Positions 40,187 to 51,144 of a stretch of 64,000 bases of DNA are shown piece by piece. This stretch comes from Aquatica leii. Taxonomy: Eukaryota > Arthropoda > Insecta > Coleoptera > Lampyridae. The notes under the pieces are model-generated. The model ran no database searches. It worked only from the letters and a program-made list of their open reading frames with translations, and was not told the DNA's origin. Within the stretch, counting starts at the first letter, position 1, and each line of letters begins with the position of its first letter. The DNA is taken from assembly GCA_035610365.1 (NCBI GenBank), contig CM069436.1:86863912-86927911 (forward strand). The letters are read 5' to 3'. Position numbers and translations under genes: made by a program.

Positions 40187-42316
40187 CTGTAACAAAAAAA
40201 AATGTTAATAACGGCGCGTCGAAAATAAAACCAGTTGCTCAAATGAAACGACGAGCGTAATACAATTTAAATGAATTCGTATATAACGCAAAAAAACGTA
40301 GGCACGTACTAACGTCTCATTACCCCTCACATAAGTCAAGAGGTACAGATGAAACTAAGGGCCCTTGAAATGCCCTTAGTCAGCCACTTTCTTTTGATGC
40401 CACTTCATGTCATCTTCCTTCCACTAGGTTATCGTTTACAACGAAATAAATCTTAAGATCAAAATGGCAAGAACAGATACTCGAATTTTGTCTTATTGAA
40501 GTGTATTGGTAATCTACTCGAAATTTTACTTTTCCCCTACATCAAAAAGACGGTTCTTTATTAGGATGCTTCATATCTTTTTCTCGTATAAAGCTAAAAC
40601 TCCCGTATATAATAAAACCAATTTAAGCTACCAAAGTAGGTTTAATTACAATTTTTTTCATTCAATAAAAAATTATATACTTTTACATACTTCGTGAAAA
40701 ACTGAATCGATTTCGCAAATAATGCAATGCGAAATTGATAATACAAGGTGATCAACCCCAAGTGTCCATCACGTGACAAAAAGTTGACGCCACTGATAAG
40801 TATTTTGATAGACTAGACGATTTAAAGATTATTTTCTATATAAACTACAAACATAACATTAAATTCGTTGACAATTGAGGTAATACGTAGTGACAGTGGA
40901 AGAAACATCGCCCCCCTAAGCACTTTTGCTCACAAAATCTATATTTTTGTTTAAGTTGATTCAAAAAAATCATAATAAATCAAGAAAAATAGACTCTTTA
41001 TTATAATATATTCATTTTTTAACGAAAAACTAAACGCAATAGGGTAATAGTGAAGAAGACCATCGTTACGCAATTTTCCTGTAAGCACAATAGTCGCATA
41101 TATAAACGTCCTGTTGCTCTACATCGATTTTGACAGTCCACATCCTTATCCGTTTTAATTTTCACTGCTCTTGTTCTAATTACGGTCGTTCGCAAAAATA
41201 TTGTTGTTTACCCCATTCGCCCTATTTTCCATTTCAGTGTCTTTTACCTTTTTTTTCGACAACTTTCTTCAGCATAGAAATTATTATTTAAGACGTTTGT
41301 TTCTTCAATGGCCTTTATCTAATTCCATCACTAACTATACATTTTTCCCACCTGTTTGGCACTCTTTAGCGGAAAAAAATTGCTGCCACTAAAATATTGT
41401 TTTTTAGATTATAGAAGACAGCGAGATAATGTTAACTTTTTGGTATTAATAAAAAAGACTATTGAAACGGAATGTAAACCAACTTCTAATAGACCTCACA
41501 GCTAGAGAGCTTCTAGAGCAACTACTGGCTGAAACAATCATATAAAGACAAAGGAATTATTGGGGTAACGGCAATTGCAAAAACAGAAAAAATGTCAAAA
41601 CAATAAAGCAGCACTAATATAGTCAGAAATTCAAGCTAAAAAAATGTTATTGAACTTGAGAGACGCATGTCTGTGTTAGACCCATGACTGTAGAACATGC
41701 TTTACAGTGCCACGCTGAAACCGAAGCTTTCGGAGAGAGTGGATACCTACACTTTGGTTTTACGGTATTGGTCGAAACAACTAAAGAAATGATAGCAAGG
41801 TTAATAAAACATTTAATAGAATACAAAAATGACGAGGAAACAATAATTGCTTAGGAGATTACAACACAATAAAAGCAGGAGCATCAAGTTGATACCGAAT
41901 CTAACCTAGTGAGTTAACAAAGGCCATAGAAGCATCGACTAACAAACTCACGCTACCTTTTACACGAAATCGGGAAAATAAAAACAGTAGTTGCAATTAC
42001 TATAGACATAAAAACAATGCTTTAGGAGATCTCTAAAAATGTATTTCTGAACTCGTTTGGAAGATTTTGTAAAAGCGGATTTAATGCCCAATTGACCAGT
42101 TTCCGTAATATTACCAAGGCAACAAACGTTTAAAAACTTGCAAAAAGTCCAAAAAAACATTTACTGACAATTTTCACCTTCAACTAAACAAAACAACAGG
42201 AAATAAATTTAGAGAGCTAAAACGTTACCAGAAAAGTGTAAAAATAAAGACAGCAGTCAAAAATATGTACATAAAATTTAAAATAAAATTGCGACAGGGA
42301 TAAGATAAGACGTATA
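40187..42316. other. Mostly unassigned DNA
   Basis: No confident feature. About 41670-41850 reads 'PMTVEHALQCHAETEAF', which resembles the Cys/His tail after RNase H in non-LTR elements (ETxEHxLxxC), but support is weak. If the antisense exon is real, this is intronic on its 5' side. Confidence 0.35.
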
Positions 42317-42580
42317 CAGGGTTGGGATAAAGTATAGAACGAACTAAAAATCTTTAAAACGAGAATGACGGTATTTATGAAATTTTGGAGACAAGTTCAA
42401 TGTCGCATAACGCATCTGATGCCATATTTTTTGTTACTACTGTACTTCCGGTTTCACCGAAGATACCCTCAACTTTTTTAATTTAAATGGGACACGCTGT
42501 ACATTTTTGCACATTTGAATAGATCTTGTTTTTCCAAATCCGCACATACCGGTTTTAGTAAAAAAAAATCTGCTAAAAAT
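42317..42580 (+). repeat. Left long inverted repeat of the mariner-like element
   Basis: Inverted counterpart of 43665-43924, roughly 80% identical by eye with small indels. Confidence 0.85.
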
Positions 42581-42629
42581 AATTCACTATACAGTTAAAG
42601 AAATCACTAGAAATGTTTAAAATGCTTCC

Positions 42630-43557
42630 CGTTCACCTCTTGACAATATGCAAGCCTATTAATAAATTCATGAGTCACTCTTTCCAAGACTTCTTCACGT
42701 ATTAGTTCACATTCATCATTAATTCTTTGTCTCAATTCCTACAAGCATGTTGGTCGTCTAACGTAAAAACGTGATTTTAGATAACCACAAAGAAAAAAAT
42801 CTAACGGGATAGGATCCGGAGAACGAGCAGGCCATTATAATGAGGAGGTGCTCCATCTCGTTGAAACCAATAATTTTGTGGTAACTGCCCATTCTGTTGA
42901 AGTGCAGGAATAATTTGTTTATTCAGTGAATCCAAATACTTGTCAGCATTTAAGTTTCCGTCTATAAAAACTGGGTCTTTTATGGACATTGGGTATGTGC
43001 TTCATAAATCTAATGAGGATTCTCATTTGACTAATATCTTGAGGAATGGCGATTAACTGTTCCATTTAAACAAAAAGTTGCCTCATCTGAAAACACTAGA
43101 TTAGCTGCAAAATGTTCGTCGTTATTACATATGTACATCAGTCGTTCGCAAAATTCCATCTGTCAGTCAAAATCATCGCGTGACAATTCTTAAACCAATT
43201 GTATCTTATACGGATAATACTTTTCAATATTTTCCCTACAGAACGTCGACTTATGTCATGGTTTAGTACCAAATTTGTTGTAGAAGTTTGAGAAGATTTC
43301 TCTAAATCAAATGCAATATTCTGTCTAACAACTTCGTTCGTTGCGGTCCACGGTCTTCCAATTTTTTGCAAATTTTTGACTATCCCAGTTGTACTAAAAC
43401 GTTGTAATGTTTTAGTAATCGTTGAACGTGATATGGGATTTCTTTCAGGATGCAGATCATTGAAAATATTACACACTTCTTCATGAGTTCTAACACGATC
43501 ACCATACCCGATCATCATTAATATTTCAATACGATCTTTTTCACTTAAATAAACCAT
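42630..43557 (-). pseudogene. Mariner-like transposase, nearly complete
   Basis: The start at 43557 (MVYLSEKDRIEILMMIGYGD) opens 139 codons with 'HEEVCNIFNDLHPE', 'ISRSTITKTLQRF', 'GIVKNLQKIGRP' and 'LNHDISRRSVGKILK', the helix-turn-helix region. After a frameshift comes 'LVFSDEATFCLNGTVNRH' (first D, about 43090), then 'VFIDGNLNADKYLDSLNKQI', 'WFQRDGAPPHY' (second D) and, after another shift, 'SPDPIPLDFFLCGYLKS' (third D) and 'RLAYCQEVNGKHF' at the end. All three catalytic aspartates persist. A loss of roughly 15 residues near the middle and at least two frameshifts disable it. Confidence 0.9.
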
Positions 43558-43664
43558 TCTTAATCGTCCAATTTATTTCTGTCAAGTAGTTTGGCAACAG
43601 TTACCTACCAGATAGTAAATAATATATTCGCCTATTCTTTAACTATAAAGTGATTTATTTCTCG

Positions 43665-43924
43665 TTTTTTGCAGATTCTTTAAACCAAAAGCAGTATGTA
43701 CGGATTCGAAACAACAAGATCTATTAAAATGTGCAAAAATATACAGGGTGACCCATTTAAATAAAAAAAGATGAAGGTATTTACGGTGAAACCGGAAGTA
43801 CAGCAGTAACAAAAACATCACGTCAGATTCGCTATGCGTCATTAAACTTCCCTGCAAAGTTACATAAATATAGTCTTTCTCGTTTTAAAGATATTTACTT
43901 GATTCCATACTTTATCCAACCCTG
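43665..43924 (-). repeat. Right long inverted repeat of the mariner-like element
   Basis: Inverted counterpart of 42317-42580. Confidence 0.85.
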
Positions 43925-43954
43925 TATAAATACAAGAACTTGCAACTGAGATCT

Positions 43955-45545
43955 CTTTAGTGAGGGACTTGAACAGAGACTAGACGAATGTCCATCAATA
44001 CTTCAAACCTCGGTAGAAGTAGAGCTGATGAACGATATTATCAAGAAATCTATCAAAGACGTTTACGAAAACAGTTGCCCGTTAAAAGTAACGAAAATCA
44101 GCCGAGAAACCCTTTAATGGAATTTGAAACTTTTTTTTTCAAACCCGTAAGATTTTTAACCGGGCGAAAAGGATTGGAAGATGAGAAGAACACAAAAGTC
44201 CTCGTCAAAAATACGGTTACGCTGTTATAAAGGCGAAAGACAAATGACAGAAAAAGCATTGTGAAGAACTAGACTACAGAAGACTTTGCAGAAACATAAC
44301 CAGGGTAAACTAGGATTATTGCAAAAACCACAGAGATGTTATAATTTATCCGAAGAAGAGACCCTAAAATTATTGCTAGAAACACACTTTCCGGAAAGTA
44401 CATCTATACCTGCAAACGTAGTAACGAGTTCAAACTTTGACATACCTAAAAAACAAGAGTTAAAAGAGCACTGGAAACTGGATAAAAAACTGGTGGACAA
44501 AAGTACAATTATTTGGGCTGCAAAGCCTTTTGCATATAAAGCTCCAGGTCCCGATGACATATTACCAATGTTACAACAGAGGTAGGAATCTTTGCTTTCG
44601 CCTCAATGCAGTTTATTTAGAATTAGTATAGCTTTAGGTTACATTCCAAATGATTGGCGAAAAACAAAAGTAATTTTTATACAGCATCTTTATAGACACC
44701 AATATGCTTCCAAACGAATAAATCGTGAGCATACATGAGTTCACGCACAAAATTAAAAGTTCTTTGAACAACCAGTAGATTCCATTGAAAGCTTTCTTAG
44801 ATATAGAGAGAGCATTTGATAACATCTCTTTTGACTCCATTTGAAAGGCTGTTAAAAGTCGAGTTTCTTGTTCCGCAGAAGAATGCATCAGCTCTGCGAC
44901 AGCAGACAGAGAAATTACAAGCTCGATGGGAAATGTAAGTAAGAAGTTAGTTGCTGCTAAAAGATGCCCGCAAAGAAGGGTGTTATATGCAGATGATATT
45001 ACTGCATTGATACATAGCAAGTTGCTTCAAAACTTATGAAAAAGACCTCAAGAATAGTGAAAAGTGGTGTACGGCCGAGGGGCTAACAGTGAACCCTGCC
45101 AAGATAACAATAGTAGCTTTTACAAAGAGAAGGAATCTTTAGAATTTAAAGAAACTTCAATTGTGACAGAACTTGAACTGAACAATAAGGTTAAATATTT
45201 GGGATTCACTTTAGAGACTAAATTAACCTTTAATGGTCACTTAGAGAAAACAATCAACAAAGATACTCGGGCGTTTTGGGCCTGTAGAAAGCTGATAGGT
45301 AAAACCTTGGGAACTGAAAAGATAGACCATCCAGAATGAATTAAAAAATTAAATAAGTTAGATAAAAACCAACTAAGATGGACTGTCAAACAGGACACAA
45401 TACACTTATGAAACACCACACTAATATAAAAGTGAAAGACAATTCTGAATGTAGGAAGTGTAGAAAAGAAGAAGAAACACTTCTTCACATACTAAGCAAA
45501 TGTCAAACTCTTGTAAAAGCTAGATATTAATACAGGGGCTAAGTA
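43955..45545 (+). pseudogene. R1-clade non-LTR retrotransposon (linker, RT, C-terminal zinc motif)
   Basis: This starts with the linker after the endonuclease ('ENSCPLKVTKISRE'), then 'NQGKLGLLQKPQ', 'EEETLKLLLETHFPESTSIP', 'DKSTIIWAAKPFAYKAPGPD', 'SIALGYIPNDWRKTKVIFI'. RT core pieces include 'AFLDIERAF'-like 'LDIEREHL' remains, 'MPAKKGVICR' and 'YADDI'-like sequence near 44990. About 45060-45330 gives 'CTAEGLTVNPAK', 'VKYLGFTLETKLTFNGHLEK' and 'RAFWACRKLIGKTLG'. The end (45420-45510) has 'CRKCRKEEETLLHILSKC'. RNase H is deleted between. Compatible with the family at window position 1 and the antisense copy at 52340. Confidence 0.87.
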
Positions 45546-45819
45546 TATAAAACCGAAAGTAATAGCAAACACGCCCATAAGTAGAACTTATGAGTTGACA
45601 TTCTATGGGACCCAACAAGCTTAGTGCGTAGGTGAGACGACTAATACCGAATCCAAAAAATACTAATAATTTCAAAAAACAAATGATTAGACGAAGCGAA
45701 TTTTTAAAACATAACATCCGTTATGAAAGAGACAAGAAAGTTCCTAAACAAAATTATGATTAAACTAAAATATCTCAACTTCTCAATATGGGTTTATCAA
45801 AGAGAGATCGAAGATGAAA

Positions 45820-46765
45820 GCTATCAAATAAGATAGTTCAAGTAATAACAGTTTACTATGATAACATTGTCGTGTCTCATCGATCCAAATAAGTGATAAT
45901 CATACAGGCAAGCCTGGTGAGTAAGTCGCATGCAAAAGTATTTCTCAGCCAAATGCCCCAATCGTTTTTTTGACCCATTTTGCTGTGTGTGATGGTGCAT
46001 TATCATGAAGCTAAATCATTTTGTGCTGCCTTTTTGGATATTTCAATCGTTTTTCACACGAAGCTAGATTCAAATTGATCAATTGTTGACGGTAGCGTTC
46101 CGTATTAACGGTTTTGACAGGTTTTAGTAGGTCATGATAAATCACATCTTTCTGATCCCATCAAACACAAAGCATTGCCTTCCGTCTATAGCGCTTTGGC
46201 CTTGCAATCGAAGTCGCTGATTCGCCTAATATTACCCATGATCTTTTACGCTTAGAATTTTCAACATATACTTAATTTTTATTACAAATCACAATTCGAT
46301 GGAGAAATGACTTGCTTCTGTACCTGGCGAGCAGCATTTTGCAAGTGGATTTTTGGTTTTCCTGCTGCCTTTCATTCAGTTCATGTGGAACCCCTTTTTC
46401 CTAATTTCTAGATCTTTCCCATGGTTTTTAAACGTATTGGGTCGCATTCAATTGAACCGCGACTTGTTGAATTTAAGCGTCATCGTTATCTAACAAATTC
46501 GCCGTCTTCAAACTTTTTCGGTAGTTTTCCATGTTTTTTGTTTCTCACGTCAAAATCTGAATTTTTTAAACCATTTGAAACACTATAATTTACCAAGAAC
46601 ATGCTCAGCGTAAGCTTCAAGATGCATTCGATGCGATTCTGGGCAATTTCTGATCTAATTTGATGAGCAACTAAAGATTTCCCAAATTTTGACTTCCATT
46701 AGATTTGCTCCACTCTTACAGAGTGTAATGCTTCAGTCCACTGAATTTTTCTAGGCTACTAAAGC
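45820..46765 (-). pseudogene. Mariner transposase, second copy (minus strand)
   Basis: From about 46740: 'FLVNYSVSNG', 'KLGKRGST' (cf. LGKWVPHxL), 'VISPSNCDL' (decayed HRIVTGDEKWI; first D lost), 'DLLKPVKTVNTERYRQQLIN', 'LHDNAPSHTAKWVKKTIGAF' (second D) and 'YDYHLFGSMRH' (third D). These are standard mariner DD34D blocks in order. The sequence ends soon after the third block at about 45820. No TIRs identified. It differs from the transposase at 42630, so it is a separate lineage. Confidence 0.87.
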
Positions 46766-47195
46766 ATCAGTTCCATGTGTGTTAAAAATTTTTCATTTCT
46801 TCATTTATATTTGGTTAGACTTGATTCAAGTACTTAAAAAACACAGGCGTTCTATTATGGCTTAAAAATTATAGACATCCATCACTTATTAGACGACCAA
46901 GAAACCTTATCAGTTTGTCTTTTATAGTGTCTAACCATCCCAAATAATGTTAATGTTGATAGTAAAAAAAACCAAAATTTAAAAAACAGAAATGTCATTG
47001 ATTATAACTACATATAAGTTTCGATCAAAACGTTGTAACATTTATTTATTTTGATTAAAATATAGATATAAAGATAACGGTAGTCCAGACTTGTGCTATT
47101 ATATAAAATGCAACATTGTTTACCTCCGTAACACCTAAAGACTTTCCTTTTCGAGACAACACTGTTAACACCAATACAAATGGAACAATTCAAGT
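46766..47195. other. Unassigned AT-rich DNA
   Basis: Between the mariner and Penelope remnants; no feature recognised. Confidence 0.35.
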
Positions 47196-47199
47196 GGAA

Positions 47200-48735
47200 A
47201 GTTAGGTGTGCACTAGAAAAGAAAAGAAAACATCATAAAAATATCACTAAATAAGAAGATAATGCGTTTAAAAGTCCACAAAAAAACAAATTCATCAAAA
47301 TCTTTCCAGCCGACAAAGAAACTGCAACAATTATTATGGACTCAATTATTTACGACCAAAATCTCGACAATGGAACAATTGAATTAGCAAAGATCCAACA
47401 ACAAGTCTAGAAAATAAAATTTACCCGACTATAAAATTATACAAGAGATTTCTAACACTTAAGCAAACACCTCATTATAGCAAACCTCCGCATCTATATG
47501 GACTACTCAAGATTGTATAAAGCAACATGCCATTTCGGCCGATGACCAGGTTTCTTGCAGCCGCTAAACGACAACAGCCCATCCTTCATTAAATACTCCA
47601 TTTTGTTGATATTCTGAAGACAGTAAAACTGCAACAATCAATTAGTCACCTTCCACGTGAAAAATCTATATACAAATGATCCTGTGGAAGAAGCACTAGA
47701 AATCATTCAAAAGATGCTCCAATAAGACAAGAACCTACAGAAAAGAATAACGCTACTATTGGAAGGTACAGATTCTTCACTCAGAATAACAGCCTTCTCA
47801 TGGGTTCATTTCACCCGTCATTGCGAACATCTACATAAACTGGTACAAATTTCAAGCAATTGAGAAAGCTAAATTTAAACCTTAGATATGGTTTAGGTAT
47901 GTAGACGGTACGTTTATAATTTGAAACCACAGTGATCGGCAACTAGATCACTTCCTGCAACAGCTGAATAAAATCAAGTCATCCATTAAATTCACCATAA
48001 AAAACGAAAAAGCAAACTAACTACCATTTTTGAACGTTCATGTAAAGAAAAACAATGGAAGGATTGATACAGCTATTTACAAAAAACCAACACATACTGC
48101 CCAATATCTGAACTATGTATCCAACCACTCAACAACAACAAAAAAAGAGTAACAAAGTCTCTATCTACAGGTTAGGAAACACAGAGAAAGGACTTCATGA
48201 AGAAATCAAAAACGTAAAAAAAGACCTAAAACTAAATGGCTATTCAATAAAGATGATATAAGAGATTCTTCATAAACTCCAAACCAACATAAGGGACAAA
48301 CCAAAAAAAGAAGAACTGCCAAAAGCGCTACTCAGCATCCCAAAAGTCATAGGCTCATCCGAGAAGATAAAAAACATAGGAAAAAGTTACAAAATCAATA
48401 TAGTGTTCAGAGCATCCACTCAAGAAGTATGATCTTGACATGACACCACAGACTAATCGAGACTTCAAAAACTGCATCTAATAAATTCCGTGTAAATATG
48501 ACAGGTCATATAAGAAAAACCAAAAGATCCTTTGAAATCAGACTGAAAGAACAGATAATTCATACTCAGAAAGGAGAGATATCAAGATCCAACATCATGC
48601 AACACTCCTAGGAAAAACAATATAAAATGAAATGGGATGAGGCAAAGATCATACACAGAGAGAAACATTGGCACAAAAGAAAATTCAAAGAAACAGCAGT
48701 CATCAACAACAACAAGGAGGTCTTCATCGCTTCAT
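47200..48735 (+). pseudogene. Penelope-like element (RT plus GIY-YIG), lineage 2
   Basis: About 47320 reads 'ATIIMDSIIYDQNLDNGTIE' (family NATVIMxxxxYxxKM). Then 'PPHLYGLLKI', 'RPMTRFLAA', 'DPVEEALEIIQKML', 'RYGLGMXTVRL' as a decayed RYVDDTFI block, 'FLQQLNKIKSSIKFTI', 'NVHVKKNNGRIDTAIYKKPT'. The endonuclease end has 'RLKEQIIHTQK' and 'KIIHREKHWHKRKFKETAVI'. The order is that of Penelope-like proteins. Several frameshifts and a loss between the palm and fingers. It differs in sequence from the copies at 28396 and 60045, so at least two Penelope lineages are present. Confidence 0.85.
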
Positions 48736-49188
48736 TAATCGTAATGCTTTTAGTATCGCTTCAGTAGTCTCTAAGTTTGTTATTATTCATTTTTTTGAGT
48801 GTACACATCGAATATCGCAACAGCAGGTTCTAAAAACCACATATTTTCGGATTGTTACATTACCGCTTAAAAGTAACTACGTGTATATTTGAAATTAAGC
48901 TCGAAAATTGGCAAGCGCTTTGTAGATGATGGTAAAGTGCGATATTCTTGTATACATGCAAGAAAGAAAATAATAGGTAGCTCATATTGCCACAGGGGAC
49001 CCTCACTCTTCCCCTAATACAATATTTGATAATACCGTAAAATCAAAGTTTGTAAATTTAAATGTAATTCACTGAATAATAGATACATAAAAGAGCTCAC
49101 AACAATATTATCTTACTAATCACCCGGTATCATAAATTAGTAGCGTTTACAAACTTTCTAAATTTAATAACAAATAAAAGTCTAATAA
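48736..49188. other. Unassigned AT-rich DNA
   Basis: Presumed 3' flank of the Penelope remnant; no feature recognised. Confidence 0.35.
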
Positions 49189-49290
49189 CCGTATTCATAG
49201 TCGATTTAGACACAGTTTAAATTTAGTCGTCCTATTCTCTATTATAGAACGAATAAGTTTAAACCTGGTCTAAATCGACTATGAATACGG
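49189..49290. repeat. Hairpin (MITE-like palindrome), about 50-bp arms
   Basis: The ends CCGTATTCATAGTCGATTT and its reverse complement are perfect for the outer 23 bp, then imperfect to the centre at about 49240. Total about 102 bp with almost no loop. No clear target duplication in the flanks. Confidence 0.75.
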
Positions 49291-49955
49291 CTTAAAATCT
49301 TTTCAGTAACCCTAAAATCTCACCTTAGAAACGCAAGATAAATTGGGAAAAATACAAAATTAATTGTAAAGACTGTAACCAAGTATTAAGTGGACAAACA
49401 AAACGTATCAACATTGGTTTCAATAAGTACATTTACATTACTACGGATCTGTCTGGTTACCTTACGTTATTAAATGTTCTTTAGTATTATTATTCCTACC
49501 TCACCGGCAAATATCTAGGAATAGTATTAACTGTTTTATAATATTTACACGATAAGGAATTTGCAATTTTAACAAACATGAATTAATTCTGTTTAAGTTT
49601 ATCCGTAGAAATACCGCATTTCTGTCAAGATGCAAGGTTTCGGGCTTATTTTACTACAACAAATTTTCTTCTTCATCTACATCCATCACCTTTCCTCCCA
49701 ATTTATTGCTTGGTCTGGACTCCTAAAAAGGATAGGGAGAAGATAAGATGCTGCACTTATCATGTGAACGATAATTGGTTGTCGCTTAAAGTCTTCTTTC
49801 CTGCGTAGGTTTTTGAAAAAAACTTTGCATGGATCATCAAACGCTTAGTTTTTATTCAACAAATTAGACAAGGCTTAGACAAGTTTTTTAGGATCCACAA
49901 CATCCAGTCCTGGTTATCGCAGACGCCATAAAAGAAGTTTTCGCCAATCTTTCTT
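49291..49955. other. Unassigned AT-rich DNA
   Basis: No coding or structural feature recognised before the antisense RTE tail. Confidence 0.35.
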
Positions 49956-49959
49956 TAAA

Positions 49960-50302
49960 TAAAAAATTGTCTTGTTCCTCCTCAACTTAGGAGCTCTTGT
50001 GAGAGTCTTCTGGTGTTGTGGTGGTTGCTTGTCTTGCGATTTTCATCATCTTTTTTCTTCGTCCTCTAGACCCTTCTTACTAAGTCTTGGATGACGCAGG
50101 TATTTATTTCTTCGGTTTGTCGGTGACCTAACAACGTGTTCTAATTTCCGGTGTCCACGAGAGGCGTTAGATGCATTCGTTGTCCGTTCTTTCAATCATA
50201 ATTGACCTAACGCATGTCTTCATATATTCTGACATAGCTTTAGACTCTCATATGCTAGTTTTTCCGGATTACTTAATTGTTTGGGTTTGAGTTTCTTCGT
50301 TA
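49960..50302 (-). pseudogene. RTE-like element, distal domain (3' part of interrupted copy)
   Basis: Minus-strand reading gives 'YVRIYEDMR'/'CVRSIM' (family KVRIYKTCVRPIMTY), 'VIQDLVRRV' and basic 'RGRRK' (family QDVVRWxRxRRR), and 'HNTRRLSQELLS'. It continues the RT at 50661-51140 across the inserted Penelope palindrome, so both are parts of one antisense element. Confidence 0.6.
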
Positions 50303-50344
50303 ATACTAAGATAAGAACGTCTTCCAGGTTTGGACCGTGTCAAT

Positions 50345-50404
50345 GTTGTAACCAAAGTTGGCAACGATTCGCCCACTTTCGTAAGAGGCTTTAACAGGGC
50401 GTGA
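50345..50404 (-). ncRNA. Decayed hammerhead-like motif, left arm
   Basis: Minus strand: CTGTTAA (consensus CTGANGA), AGCC, TCTTACGAAAGT, GGGC, GAAT, GTTGCCAAC. Both cores carry changes relative to the right-arm copy. Confidence 0.4.
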
Positions 50405-50560
50405 GAGAAATCGAAGAACTCAAACAAGCAACCAAAATTTAACTAAACACTTCTCAAAAGTTAGGTAATCAACTTGTGAACTAAGCCAGATTCTAAACTC
50501 AGAAAAGGTAACAAAGAAAACGATAAACTTGAAAAAGCAAACGAGTTCTTTGATTTCTCT

Positions 50561-50622
50561 CACGCCCTGATAAAGCCCCTTACGAAAGTGGGCGAAACGT
50601 TGGCAACTTCGGTTACAACATT
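50561..50622 (+). ncRNA. Hammerhead-like motif, right arm (best Penelope copy)
   Basis: CTGATAA (50567-50573), stem II GCCC (50575-50578) pairing with GGGC (50590-50593) around an 11-nt loop, GAAA (50594-50597), then CGTT-GGC-AAC forming a short stem III followed by TTC. The only core departure is A for the invariant G at position 8 of CTGANGA. Stem I is short. The site occurs at the same place in the terminal module as in the other Penelope copies here. Confidence 0.55.
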
Positions 50623-50660
50623 GACACGGTCCAAACCCGGAAGACGTTCTTATCTTAGTA

Positions 50661-51140
50661 TAGACTCCGGCCGTGGAAGCCTTCGCTATTACTTCTTCGT
50701 TAATGTTTCTTTCGCTCGTAATGTTGTCGCCCAGGTATGTAAAGCACATGACCTATCGGCTTTTTTTGTCGATTGATTGTTTTTTTTGGGTAGATGTCAT
50801 ATTCCATCTTTTGGTGGTGTTCGAATTTAAACAACTGTCTCTATAATTCGTCTTCACTTTCGGGCAGTAGTTTGGTTTCGTCGACTATTTTTATTTACTT
50901 GTGACCCATTCCATAACCTATGCACGCTTTTTTTCGCTTTTTTGATTTTGTCTATTATTAGATTAAAAAGAATCGGACTGAGGTCGTCTCCTTGTCATAT
51001 TGCGGTAGTGGTTGGTATCCCTGTTGTCAAGTCGTTTTCTACTTTTATGATGGTCTTGGTTTCAATTCTTTGGTAATTTTTACAAAATTGTGGTGTAGTC
51101 TTCGTTTTTTTAGCAGTTGCAGTATATCTTGAATAAATTT
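50661..51140 (-). pseudogene. RTE-like element, RT part (5' part of interrupted copy)
   Basis: Minus strand: 'IIKVENDLTTGIPTTTAI' followed by 'QGDDLSPILFNLIIDKI' (RT block GxRQGDxLSPxLFN), then at 50749-50661 'MCFTYLGDNITSERNINEEV' and 'IAKAST' (family FTYLGVxITSxRxxxxEV). The catalytic YADD segment between is unreadable. The same family as the element at 18900-21310 is likely, by motif style. Confidence 0.78.
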
Positions 51141-51144
51141 GCAA

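Larger units (their letters stand above)
42317..43924 (-). mobile_element. Structurally complete mariner-like transposon with long inverted repeats
   Basis: The ends CAGGGTTGG...CCAACCCTG are at 42317 and 43924, each flanked by TA (42315-42316 and 43925-43926), the expected target duplication. The inverted repeats extend about 260 bp per side (to about 42580 and 43665), sharing TCTTTAAAACGAGAA, GTACTTCCGGTTTCACCG and TTTTTGCACATTT. The transposase lies between on the minus strand. Total length is 1,608 bp. Long TIRs are unusual for mariner (typically about 30 bp). Confidence 0.9.
50303..50660. mobile_element. Penelope terminal palindrome (inverted terminal repeats)
   Basis: Arms 50303-50420 and 50543-50660 are inverted copies of the Penelope terminal module (TACTAAGATAAGAACGTCTT...), about 118 bp each. 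The 122-bp loop contains Penelope 3' sequence (AGGTAATCAACTTGTGAAC, TTCTAAACTC) in minus orientation, as in the element ending at 58400. Inverted terminal repeats are a known arrangement of Penelope insertions. It sits inside the antisense RTE copy. Each arm carries a hammerhead-like core. Confidence 0.8.

Noticed and set aside
44024..44055. CTGATGAACG...AAGAAAT near 44027 resembling hammerhead boxes
   Set aside because: It lies within R1-clade coding-like sequence and the intervening bases form no convincing stem II.
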